Source: Bacilli bacterium (GTDB lineage: Bacteria; Bacillota_I; Bacilli_A; RF39; UBA660). Taken from it: a stretch of 5,859 nucleotides of DNA. The notes beneath the pieces are model-generated. The model was not told the DNA's origin and did not search any database. It worked only from the letters and a program-made list of their open reading frames with translations. The DNA lies in assembly GCA_017550205.1 (NCBI GenBank), contig JAFZPS010000042.1, positions 1-5,859 of the forward strand, given 5' to 3'. Of this stretch, positions 1 through 5,598 are shown one piece after another; the stretch's first letter is position 1, and each line of letters begins with the position of its first letter. A program made the translations under genes and the position numbers.

Positions 1-1
1 T

Positions 2-1990
2 CCTAATATATTAGTTAATGGTACTACAGGTATTGCTGTTGGTATGGCTACTAATATTCCACCTCATAACTTAGGTGAAGTTATTGATGGATGTGTGGCT
101 TATATTGATAAACCTGAAATAGAACTTGATGAATTAATGAAATATATTAAAGGACCAGATTTTCCTACAGGAGCAATAATCCTTGGAAATAGTGGTATTA
201 GAAAGGCTTATGAAACTGGTCGTGGCTCTATCACAATTCGTAGTAAGGCTAGAATTGAAGAGGAAAATGGCAAACAATTAATTATAATTGATGAAGTTCC
301 ATATGGAATTAATACATTAGAATTAAAAAATAAAGTTGCAGAGCTTGTTCATAATAAGATAATTGATGGAATAGCTGACTATCATTCTGATTTAAAAGAT
401 GGTATTAAGATTACTATTACATTAAAAAGAGATGCAAATGCGCAAGTTGTTTTAAATAAGTTATATAAACATACTGCATTTCAAACATCTTATGGAATTA
501 TCTTCTTAATGCTTGATCAAGGTGTTCCAAAAACATTAGGATTAAAGGAAATAATTGCTAAATATATTGATTATCAAAAAGAAGTTATTATTAGAAGAAC
601 TAAATTTGATTTAGATGTTGCGGAAAAAAGAGTTCATATATTAGAAGGTTTAAAAATAGCCTTAGATAATATTGATGCTGTTATTAAAGTAATTCGTGGA
701 TCTAAAACAGATGAGGATGCAAAGAATGGCTTAATGAATGGATTTGGATTAGACGAAATTCAAGCTAATGCAATACTAGAAATGAAATTAAGACGTTTAA
801 CTGGTTTGGAAAGAAATAAAATAGAAGATGAATTAGCTGATTTATTAAAGACTATAGCTGAATTAAAAGCAATTTTAGCTAGCGAGCAAAAGGTTTTAGA
901 GGTAATTAAAACAGAATTACTTGAAATTAAACAAAAATATGCTGATGAAAGACGTACTAATATTGATATGACAGCTATTGAGTACATTGAAGATGAATCT
1001 TTAATACCAGAAGAAGAAATTATTATCAATTTAACTAAGAATGGTTATATTAAACGTCTTAGAACTGATACATATAAGACTCAAAACCGTGGTGGAGTTG
1101 GAATTAAAGGTATGACAACTAATGAAGAAGACTTCGTAGAACATTTAATTACAATGAATACACATGATTATATATTATTCTTCTCTAATAGAGGTAGAGT
1201 ATATAGAATGAAGGGTTATGAGGTACCAGAGTATTCTAGACAATCTAAGGGATTACCAATAATTAACTTATTACCATTAGAAAAAGATGAGAACATTAGT
1301 TCGATAATTAGTGTTAAACAAGATGATAGTGATGTTAAATATTTAATGTTTGCAACTAAGAATGGTATAGTTAAACGTACTGCTATTGAAGAATTTGATA
1401 GTATTCGTAAGAGTGGCAAGATTGCTATAGTATTAAAAGAAGATGATGAGTTAATTAGTGTAAGAGGTACTTGTGGAAAAAATGAAATAGTTATAGGAGC
1501 AAGTAATGGCCGTCTAGTTAGATTTAAAGAAGATGAGGTTCGTTCTATGGGAAGAAGTTCTTCTGGAGTTAAAGGAATTGAATTAGATGGAGCTCATGTA
1601 GTTGGTGCTGAAGTTGTTGATCCAGGACATATGGTATTAATAGTTACTGAAAATGGTTATGGTAAACAAACAGTTATTGATGAATATAGATTAACTCATA
1701 GAGGTAGCAAAGGTGTTAAAGCATTAAATGTTACTGAAAAGAATGGTCAAATGGCATCACTTAAGTGTTTAGATCCTGAAGTAGAACAAGATTTAATGAT
1801 TATTACTGATAGTGGTATTATTATTAAATTACCATTAGATCAAGTATCTACATTAAAACGTGCTACTCAAGGTGTTAGATTAATTAACTTGAAGGATGAA
1901 CAAAAAGTAGCTACAGTAGCTTTGGTTATTAAAGAAGAAGAATCAGATGAAACTGGGAAAGAAACCAATAATGAAGAAGTAAGTGAATAA
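2..1990 (+). CDS. gyrA: DNA gyrase subunit A, 5'-truncated by the window edge
   Basis: GyrA is the DNA breakage-reunion subunit of the type II topoisomerase that introduces negative supercoils with GyrB. The reading frame is open from base 2 and its first visible residues are PNILVNGTTGIAVGMATNIP, a hallmark of GyrA/ParC, so the first ATG at 44 is internal. About 662 residues are visible; comparison with a family length near 820 implies roughly 160 residues are missing, including the catalytic tyrosine and quinolone-resistance region. Visible parts are the rest of the winged-helix/tower region, the coiled-coil exit gate, and a C-terminal beta-pinwheel with six blade-like repeats (for example LTKNGYIKR, FFSNRGRVYR, ATKNGIVKR, GASNGRLVR, VTENGYGKQ, ITDSGIIIK). 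The GyrA box at 1082-1102 reads QNRGGVG, a variant of Q(R/K)RGG(K/R)G; with the following GIKGMTTNEEDFVEHL it favours GyrA over ParC. The protein ends in an acidic tail (EEESDETGKETNNEEVSE). gyrB is expected just upstream but is not seen. Confidence 0.97.
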   Translation, partial: PNILVNGTTGIAVGMATNIPPHNLGEVIDGCVAYIDKPEIELDELMKYIKGPDFPTGAIILGNSGIRKAYETGRGSITIRSKARIEEENGKQLIIIDEVPYGINTLELKNKVAELVHNKIIDGIADYHSDLKDGIKITITLKRDANAQVVLNKLYKHTAFQTSYGIIFLMLDQGVPKTLGLKEIIAKYIDYQKEVIIRRTKFDLDVAEKRVHILEGLKIALDNIDAVIKVIRGSKTDEDAKNGLMNGFGLDEIQANAILEMKLRRLTGLERNKIEDELADLLKTIAELKAILASEQKVLEVIKTELLEIKQKYADERRTNIDMTAIEYIEDESLIPEEEIIINLTKNGYIKRLRTDTYKTQNRGGVGIKGMTTNEEDFVEHLITMNTHDYILFFSNRGRVYRMKGYEVPEYSRQSKGLPIINLLPLEKDENISSIISVKQDDSDVKYLMFATKNGIVKRTAIEEFDSIRKSGKIAIVLKEDDELISVRGTCGKNEIVIGASNGRLVRFKEDEVRSMGRSSSGVKGIELDGAHVVGAEVVDPGHMVLIVTENGYGKQTVIDEYRLTHRGSKGVKALNVTEKNGQMASLKCLDPEVEQDLMIITDSGIIIKLPLDQVSTLKRATQGVRLINLKDEQKVATVALVIKEEESDETGKETNNEEVSE

Positions 1991-2005
1991 TTTACTTCTT
2001 TTTTT
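1974..2005 (+). terminator. Intrinsic terminator of gyrA, overlapping its stop codon
   Basis: The arm AAGAAGTAA at 1974-1982 is perfectly complementary to TTACTTCTT at 1992-2000, extended by a G-T pair (1983/1991). The seven-base loop contains the gyrA stop codon. A T run follows directly (1996-2005 is T-rich and 1999-2005 is all T). The stem is AT-rich but the placement and U tract fit a rho-independent terminator. It should isolate the downstream palindrome array from gyrA transcription. Confidence 0.75.
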
Positions 2006-2014
2006 ATGCAAAAT

Positions 2015-2030
2015 TATTTCCCGGGAAATA
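2015..2030. other. Noc binding site NBS-1
   Basis: The sequence TATTTCCCGGGAAATA is an exact match to the known Noc site. Here the perfect palindrome extends to 28 bp (2009-2036), longer than at the other sites. Its centre is 36 bp upstream of parS-1. Confidence 0.85.
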
Positions 2031-2050
2031 ATTTTGGAATAAATATATAA

Positions 2051-2066
2051 TGTTTCACGTGAAACG
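2051..2066. other. parS site 1 (one outer base differs)
   Basis: The sequence TGTTTCACGTGAAACG matches parS at 15 of 16 bases. The palindromic 14-base core GTTTCACGTGAAAC (2052-2065) is intact and only the outermost base is G instead of A. ParB binds parS as a dimer and, loaded with CTP, slides onto flanking DNA; this site should still be functional. Confidence 0.87.
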
Positions 2067-2127
2067 TTGAATAAAACTAAAATATTTTATATTAAAATAA
2101 GAAATATACTATTAATCTTTAAAAAAA

Positions 2128-2143
2128 TATTTCCCGGGAAATA
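2128..2143. other. Noc binding site NBS-2
   Basis: An exact copy of TATTTCCCGGGAAATA, preceded by an A tract (2121-2127). Its centre is 36 bp upstream of parS-2, the same spacing as NBS-1 to parS-1. Confidence 0.85.
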
Positions 2144-2163
2144 AAATAGTGATAAAGTTGCAT

Positions 2164-2179
2164 TGTTTCACGTGAAACA
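2164..2179. other. parS site 2 (perfect)
   Basis: TGTTTCACGTGAAACA, a perfect 16-base match to the ParB/Spo0J parS consensus. The downstream flank (tagatagaaat) resembles the flank of parS-3 (tagattaaaat), which suggests the sites spread by local duplication. Confidence 0.92.
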
Positions 2180-2189
2180 TAGATAGAAA

Positions 2190-2205
2190 TATTTCCCGGG
2201 AAATA
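2190..2205. other. Noc binding site NBS-3
   Basis: An exact copy of TATTTCCCGGGAAATA, 26 bp centre-to-centre downstream of parS-2. It is the one NBS that is not followed by a parS at 36-37 bp. Downstream, the right half GGGAAATAAT recurs at 2212-2221 as an isolated half-site. Confidence 0.85.
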
Positions 2206-2230
2206 ATTTATGGGAAATAATGATTAAAAA

Positions 2231-2246
2231 TATTTCCCGGGAAATA
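2231..2246. other. Noc binding site NBS-4
   Basis: An exact copy of TATTTCCCGGGAAATA, with its centre 37 bp upstream of parS-3. The segment from this site to parS-3 closely resembles NBS-1 to parS-1, including the shared flanks AATAATTT and ATATAATGTTTCACGTG. Confidence 0.85.
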
Positions 2247-2267
2247 ATTTAACAATAAAAAATATAA

Positions 2268-2283
2268 TGTTTCACGTGAAACA
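2268..2283. other. parS site 3 (perfect)
   Basis: TGTTTCACGTGAAACA, a perfect parS match and the last palindrome of the array. It ends about 50 bp before the -10 box of the SRP RNA promoter, so ParB loaded here would spread over that promoter unless blocked. Confidence 0.92.
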
Positions 2284-2311
2284 TAGATTAAAATGATTAA
2301 AAATGGAGAAA

Positions 2312-2339
2312 ATGATTTACTTTTAATATACTTTATAAT
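2312..2339 (+). promoter_or_regulatory. Promoter of the SRP RNA (and probably tadA)
   Basis: A perfect TATAAT -10 box lies at 2334-2339. The best -35 candidate is ATGATT (2312-2317) at 16-bp spacing, which is weak (3 of 6 matches to TTGACA). Transcription would start around 2346-2351, exactly where the SRP RNA helix begins. The -10 call is firm and the -35 call is tentative. Confidence 0.65.
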
Positions 2340-2350
2340 AAAATAATAAC

Positions 2351-2421
2351 GTGCAATGAAAGTGATTGAACCAGGTCAGGACGGGAACGTAGCAGCCTTA
2401 AGGTCCTCCTTTCATGTGCAC
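2351..2421 (+). ncRNA. ffs: Signal recognition particle RNA, small bacterial (4.5S-like) type
   Basis: This RNA binds the Ffh GTPase to form the SRP that targets nascent membrane and secreted proteins. The conserved Ffh-binding domain IV core is clear: CCAGGTCAGG (2371-2380), a GGAA tetraloop closed by ACG/CGT (2381-2390), then AGCAGCC (2391-2397). The ends pair: GTGCA (2351-2355) with TGCAC (2417-2421), and ATGAAAG (2356-2362) with CTTTCAT (2409-2415), with one bulged G at 2416. At about 71 nt it is a single hairpin with no room for the Alu domain found in the roughly 270-nt B. subtilis RNA, since the -10 box is just upstream and tadA just downstream. A T run (2423-2427) after the closing helix could serve as its terminator. 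Exact ends are inferred from pairing. Confidence 0.93.
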
Positions 2422-2441
2422 ATTTTTATTTGGAGGATTAT

Positions 2442-2891
2442 ATGGATCAAAAATTCTTAGATTTAGCGTTTAAATATGCTGAAAAGGCTTATAAAAACAA
2501 TGAAGTGCCTATTGGTGCAGTTATTATTAAAAATAATGAAGTAATTGGATATGGTTATAATCAAAAAGAAAAGAAAAATAGTGTTTTAGAACATGCTGAG
2601 ATTATGGCTATTAGAATGGCGTCAAAGAAAATTAATAATTGGAGATTGGATGATTGTGATATATATGTTACATTAGATCCATGTCCTATGTGTGCTAGTG
2701 CTATAAAACAGTCTAGAATTAAGAATATTTATTCTGCTTTAGGTAATTTAGATAAAGAAAATGAAAAAGTAGTTGTGGATATCTTAAAAAAAGATAAAAC
2801 TAATCCGGAAGTTAGTTTAATTTCTAATATTGAACCTGAAAAATCTAAGAAAATTTTAAATTCATTTTTTAGTATAAAAAGAGATAAATAA
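2442..2891 (+). CDS. tadA: tRNA-specific adenosine deaminase TadA
   Basis: TadA deaminates the wobble adenosine-34 of tRNA-Arg(ACG) to inosine so that CGU, CGC and CGA can be read. The 149-residue product has the zinc-dependent cytidine/deoxycytidylate deaminase fold: EVPIGAVI (21-28), the catalytic HAE motif (H51 zinc ligand, E53 proton shuttle), and PCPMC (C81 and C84 zinc ligands), with a C-terminal FFSIKRDK like the family FFRxRR end. Length is typical. The ATG at 2442 is chosen because GGAGG (2432-2436) sits five bases before it; the in-frame TTG at 2430 overlaps that ribosome binding site and is rejected. The motif reads TLDPCPMC where TLEPCPMC is usual, and the later region is less conserved (SALGNLDKEN), but all catalytic residues are present. 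The gene starts 20 bp after the SRP RNA, so it is probably expressed by read-through or from a promoter inside that gene. Confidence 0.93.
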   Translation: MDQKFLDLAFKYAEKAYKNNEVPIGAVIIKNNEVIGYGYNQKEKKNSVLEHAEIMAIRMASKKINNWRLDDCDIYVTLDPCPMCASAIKQSRIKNIYSALGNLDKENEKVVVDILKKDKTNPEVSLISNIEPEKSKKILNSFFSIKRDK

Positions 2892-2902
2892 TCATCTTTA
2901 TA

Positions 2903-2911
2903 TGTTATAAT
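2903..2911 (+). promoter_or_regulatory. Extended -10 promoter of the dnaX operon
   Basis: TGTTATAAT combines a TG extension (2903-2904) with a perfect TATAAT (2906-2911). No good -35 is visible at 16-18 bp, as expected of extended -10 promoters. A start near 2917 would give a leader of about 14 nt containing the GGAGG (2920-2924) of dnaX. It lies in the 40-bp gap after tadA, where I see no terminator. Confidence 0.55.
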
Positions 2912-2931
2912 ATAAGTGAGGAGGTTTTGTT

Positions 2932-4659
2932 ATGTATCAAGCATTATATCGTAAATACAGACCTAAAGATTTTGATTCAGTTGTTGGACAAACAGCTATA
3001 GTTCAAACTTTAAAGAATTCAATAATTAATCATAATTTTTCTCATGCTTATATGTTCTTTGGACCTAGAGGTACTGGTAAAACTACTATTTCTAAGATAT
3101 TTGCTAGAAATATTAACTGTTTAGATCCTAAAGATGGTATAGCTTGTGGTAAATGTGAACATTGCAAAGTATCTTTTTCTAAGGATTGTATTGATATTAT
3201 TGAAATAGATGCTGCATCTAATAATGGTGTTGACGAGATACGTGAATTAAAGAATAAGATTTCTTTGGTACCTAGTCAATTACAATATAAGGTATATATT
3301 ATCGATGAAGTTCATATGTTATCTATTGGGGCTTTTAATGCTTTACTTAAAACTTTAGAAGAACCTCCAGAACATGCAATATTTATTTTAGCAACTACAG
3401 ATCCTCAAAAAGTACCTGAAACTATTGTTTCTCGTTGTCAATGTTTCTCTTTTAAAAAGATATCTGTGGATACAATAAAAGAAAAACTTGAATCTGTATG
3501 TAAAAATGAAAAGATAAAGATTGATGATGAAGTACTTGAAAATATTGCAGTACTTGCTGATGGTGGATTAAGAGATGCTCTTGGATTATTAGATAAATTA
3601 GTATCTTATACTGATAAGAAGATTACTATGGATGATTTTATTTCTATTAATGGAATCATTTCTAATAAGCAATTAGATGAATTTATTGGTTATATTATGA
3701 ATGGTGATATTGCTAAGGTTTTATCTAGTATCAATGAGTTTGATAATAATGGTAAGAATTTAATTCAAATTATTTCCCAAATACTTAATTATGGTAGAAA
3801 TATAATAGTTAATTACTATTTAAATAATACTAAAACTCCTTATGATATCAATAAATTACAAGAATTTATAAACAGAGTTAACGAAAATATGTTCGATATT
3901 AAAAAGAGTGATAATACTAGAATATTCATAGAAATGTTTATATTAAAGTATATGAGTGAACATACAATATCTAGTGAAAACGTAGTTGTGGAAAAAGAAA
4001 AAGTAGAAATTAAAGAAGAAGAGAAAAAAGAAGTAGTAAAAGAAGAATCTAAAAAAGATGTTGTAGAGGAAACTGTTGAAGAGGATGAAGAATTTGATTT
4101 TTCTAAAGAATATGAAGATACTGAGGAAGAAGTAGAAGATATTCCTTTAAAATCAACTAATTCATTAGTAATATCAATGCCACAAAAGATTTTAAATATA
4201 GATGAAATAATGCAAGTTCGTGTTAATAATACATTAGCTAAGGCTGATAAAAAGTTATTAAAAGAAGAACAAAGTAATTTTGAAAAACTTAAAGATTTTA
4301 CTTTTGATCAAGAGATTGGTTATATAGTTTGTTCTTTATTAGATTCAAAATTAAGAGCTGTAAGTGATAAAAGTATGATTATTAGTTATGAATTAGATTC
4401 AAATGTACTTCAAAACATACAAGTTATAGAGAAAATAATTAGTGTATATAATAAAATAACTGAATCTGATAAAGAAATTGCTATTATTAGTGATTCAGAA
4501 TGGGATAAAGTTAAGAATGAATACATTAAAAACCTAAAAGATGGAGTAAAATATGAGGTTAAGGATGAACCAGAACCTATATTTGAAGAAATAGATAAAG
4601 ATGATATAATATCAAATAGTGCAGTGCAATTATTTGGAGATATTGTTGTAGTAGAATAA
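2932..4659 (+). CDS. dnaX: DNA polymerase III subunit tau (DnaX)
   Basis: DnaX is the ATPase of the clamp loader that places the beta sliding clamp on DNA and bridges the replicative polymerases. The 575-residue protein has the complete AAA+ module: Walker A GPRGTGKT (44-51), four zinc-binding cysteines C63, C72, C75, C78, Walker B DEVH (125-128), sensor 1 ATT (154-156), the SRC arginine-finger motif (167-169) and sensor 2 GGLRDAL (211-217). A collar-like domain III follows to about residue 345. Then comes a charged, Lys/Glu-rich linker (about 347-405) and a C-terminal domain of the tau type (about 410-570). Length is close to the B. subtilis protein. The ATG is preceded by GAGGAGG (2918-2924) at seven bases. 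No in-frame A-AAA-AAG slippery heptamer is seen, so only full-length tau is predicted. It leads the operon with ybaB/ebfC 14 bp downstream. Confidence 0.97.
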   Translation: MYQALYRKYRPKDFDSVVGQTAIVQTLKNSIINHNFSHAYMFFGPRGTGKTTISKIFARNINCLDPKDGIACGKCEHCKVSFSKDCIDIIEIDAASNNGVDEIRELKNKISLVPSQLQYKVYIIDEVHMLSIGAFNALLKTLEEPPEHAIFILATTDPQKVPETIVSRCQCFSFKKISVDTIKEKLESVCKNEKIKIDDEVLENIAVLADGGLRDALGLLDKLVSYTDKKITMDDFISINGIISNKQLDEFIGYIMNGDIAKVLSSINEFDNNGKNLIQIISQILNYGRNIIVNYYLNNTKTPYDINKLQEFINRVNENMFDIKKSDNTRIFIEMFILKYMSEHTISSENVVVEKEKVEIKEEEKKEVVKEESKKDVVEETVEEDEEFDFSKEYEDTEEEVEDIPLKSTNSLVISMPQKILNIDEIMQVRVNNTLAKADKKLLKEEQSNFEKLKDFTFDQEIGYIVCSLLDSKLRAVSDKSMIISYELDSNVLQNIQVIEKIISVYNKITESDKEIAIISDSEWDKVKNEYIKNLKDGVKYEVKDEPEPIFEEIDKDDIISNSAVQLFGDIVVVE

Positions 4660-4673
4660 AGGAGAGATTGATT

Positions 4674-4967
4674 ATGAATATGCAAGCAATGCTTAGACAA
4701 GCACAACAAATGCAAAAAGATATGTTAAAAGCAAAGGAAGAAATTGATAATAGTGAATTTGAAGGTGAAAGTTCTTTTGTTAAAGTAACGTTAAAAGGAG
4801 ATAAAACAGTTAAACAAGTAAAAATAGATGCTAAGTCTTTAGATAAAGAAGATATTGAAGCATTAGAGGATATGATTGTAGTAGCTGTTAATGATGCTAA
4901 TAAAAAAATAGATGCTGAAACTCAAAAGAAAATGGGAAAATTTGGTAATATTCCAGGGTTATTTTAA
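4674..4967 (+). CDS. ybaB: Nucleoid-associated protein, YbaB/EbfC family
   Basis: This 97-residue protein belongs to the YbaB/EbfC family (YaaK in B. subtilis), small dimeric DNA-binding proteins encoded almost always between dnaX and recR. The N-terminal helix is Met/Gln/Lys-rich (MLRQAQQMQKDMLKAKEEI), a beta-sheet core follows (SSFVKVTLKGDKTVKQVKID), then a second helical region (DKEDIEALEDMIVVAVNDANKKID), and it ends in the typical GNIPGLF. The ATG at 4674 is preferred over the in-frame TTG at 4668, because the ribosome binding site AGGAG (4660-4664) is nine bases before the ATG and only three before the TTG. The stop is two bases from the recR start. The exact cellular role of the family is still debated. 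Confidence 0.95.
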   Translation: MNMQAMLRQAQQMQKDMLKAKEEIDNSEFEGESSFVKVTLKGDKTVKQVKIDAKSLDKEDIEALEDMIVVAVNDANKKIDAETQKKMGKFGNIPGLF

Positions 4968-4969
4968 TC

Positions 4970-5566
4970 ATGTATCCAGATAGTATTAAAAATTTAGTTG
5001 AATCTTTTAAATATTTACCTGGTATTGGAGAAAAAACTGCTGAAAGACTAGCTTTTTCTATTTTAGAACTTGAGGATGAACAAATATCTATGTTTTCTGA
5101 AAGTATAAAAGATGTTAAAGAGAAAGTTCATAAATGCAAGAATTGTAATACTTTAACTGATGATGAGTTATGTTTTGTATGTAATGATCCTACTAGAGAT
5201 AGTAAGATATTATGTGTAGTTGAAGATACTAAAAGTGTTTTCTTATTTGAAAAACTTGGTATGTTTCATGGTAAGTATCATGTATTAGATGGTTTGATTT
5301 CACCACTTGATGGTATTAATCCTGAAGATATTGGTTTAAGTAAATTATTGGATCGTATTAAAAATGAGAAGTTTGAAGAGATAATATTTGCGTTTAAACC
5401 TAGTATTGAAGGTGAAACAACATCTTTATACATTAAAAGAGTACTAGAAGATATGAATATTAGAATTACTAGATTAGCTAGTGGTGTTCCTATCGGGGCA
5501 GATATGGAGTATGTGGATAGTCTTACTCTAGAAAGAGCTATTAAAGATAGAAAAGACATAGAATAG
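4970..5566 (+). CDS. recR: Recombination mediator protein RecR
   Basis: RecR works with RecO (and RecF) to load RecA on gapped DNA. The 198-residue product is full length: a helix-hairpin-helix LPGIGEKTAERLAF (16-29), a zinc finger with C56, C59, C68, C71, and a Toprim domain beginning KILCVVED (79-86) with the conserved acidic E85. The C-terminal part has KPSIEGETTSLYI and the Walker-B-like ending ITRLASGVPIGADMEYVD. Two places depart from the usual family text: AFKP where A-T-N-P is common, and GVPIGADMEYVD where GLPVGGDLEYAD is common. The start is only two bases after the ybaB/ebfC stop and has just a weak GGG upstream, so translational coupling is likely. Confidence 0.96.
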   Translation: MYPDSIKNLVESFKYLPGIGEKTAERLAFSILELEDEQISMFSESIKDVKEKVHKCKNCNTLTDDELCFVCNDPTRDSKILCVVEDTKSVFLFEKLGMFHGKYHVLDGLISPLDGINPEDIGLSKLLDRIKNEKFEEIIFAFKPSIEGETTSLYIKRVLEDMNIRITRLASGVPIGADMEYVDSLTLERAIKDRKDIE

Positions 5567-5598
5567 ATAAATACTTCATATTATTAATTGGTGATAAT

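Larger units (their letters stand above)
2009..2283. repeat. Interleaved array of parS and Noc-binding palindromes (combined centromere/nucleoid-occlusion locus)
   Basis: This gene-free stretch holds seven palindromes of two related types. Four are TATTTCCCGGGAAATA (N) and three are TGTTTCACGTGAAACA or one mismatch from it (P), in the order N-P-N-P-N-N-P. Centres lie at about 2022.5, 2058.5, 2135.5, 2171.5, 2197.5, 2238.5 and 2275.5. P matches the parS consensus bound by chromosomal ParB/Spo0J; N matches the Noc binding site of Bacillus subtilis. Half-sites of the two differ at only two bases (GTTTCAC against ATTTCCC), the positions known to separate ParB and Noc specificity. The rest of the stretch is AT-rich with no ORF. 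Its place between a terminator and a promoter, in an origin-proximal gene neighbourhood, fits ParB/Noc loading. Binding is inferred from sequence identity; parB and noc are outside the window. Confidence 0.9.

Noticed and set aside
760..1029. Open frames on the minus strand at 760-1029, 1216-1419, 4410-4715 and 5278-5559
   Set aside because: They lie opposite well-supported genes (gyrA, dnaX/ybaB, recR), have low-complexity Ser/Ile/Leu-rich translations and no recognisable motifs.
2009..2283. Array read as a CRISPR, a set of terminators or transcription-factor operators
   Set aside because: Spacers are short, AT-rich and uneven, and the repeats are perfect palindromes of two types matching parS and NBS exactly. 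They lack T tracts and are not positioned at a single promoter.
2430..2441. TTG at 2430 as an upstream start of tadA
   Set aside because: It overlaps the GGAGG ribosome binding site that serves the ATG at 2442, and the extra residues have no counterpart in the family.
3770..3783. ATTTCCC within dnaX as another Noc half-site
   Set aside because: Only one half is present inside coding sequence, and such a 7-mer is expected by chance in AT-rich DNA.
4021..4056. A-rich runs (AAAAAAG) in the dnaX linker as a programmed frameshift making the short gamma subunit
   Set aside because: Both runs are read as AAA-AAA-G, not A-AAA-AAG, so the tandem -1 slip does not pair, and no stimulatory hairpin is apparent.
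4668..4673. TTG at 4668 as the start of ybaB/ebfC
   Set aside because: It is only three bases from the AGGAG; the ATG at 4674 has proper spacing.
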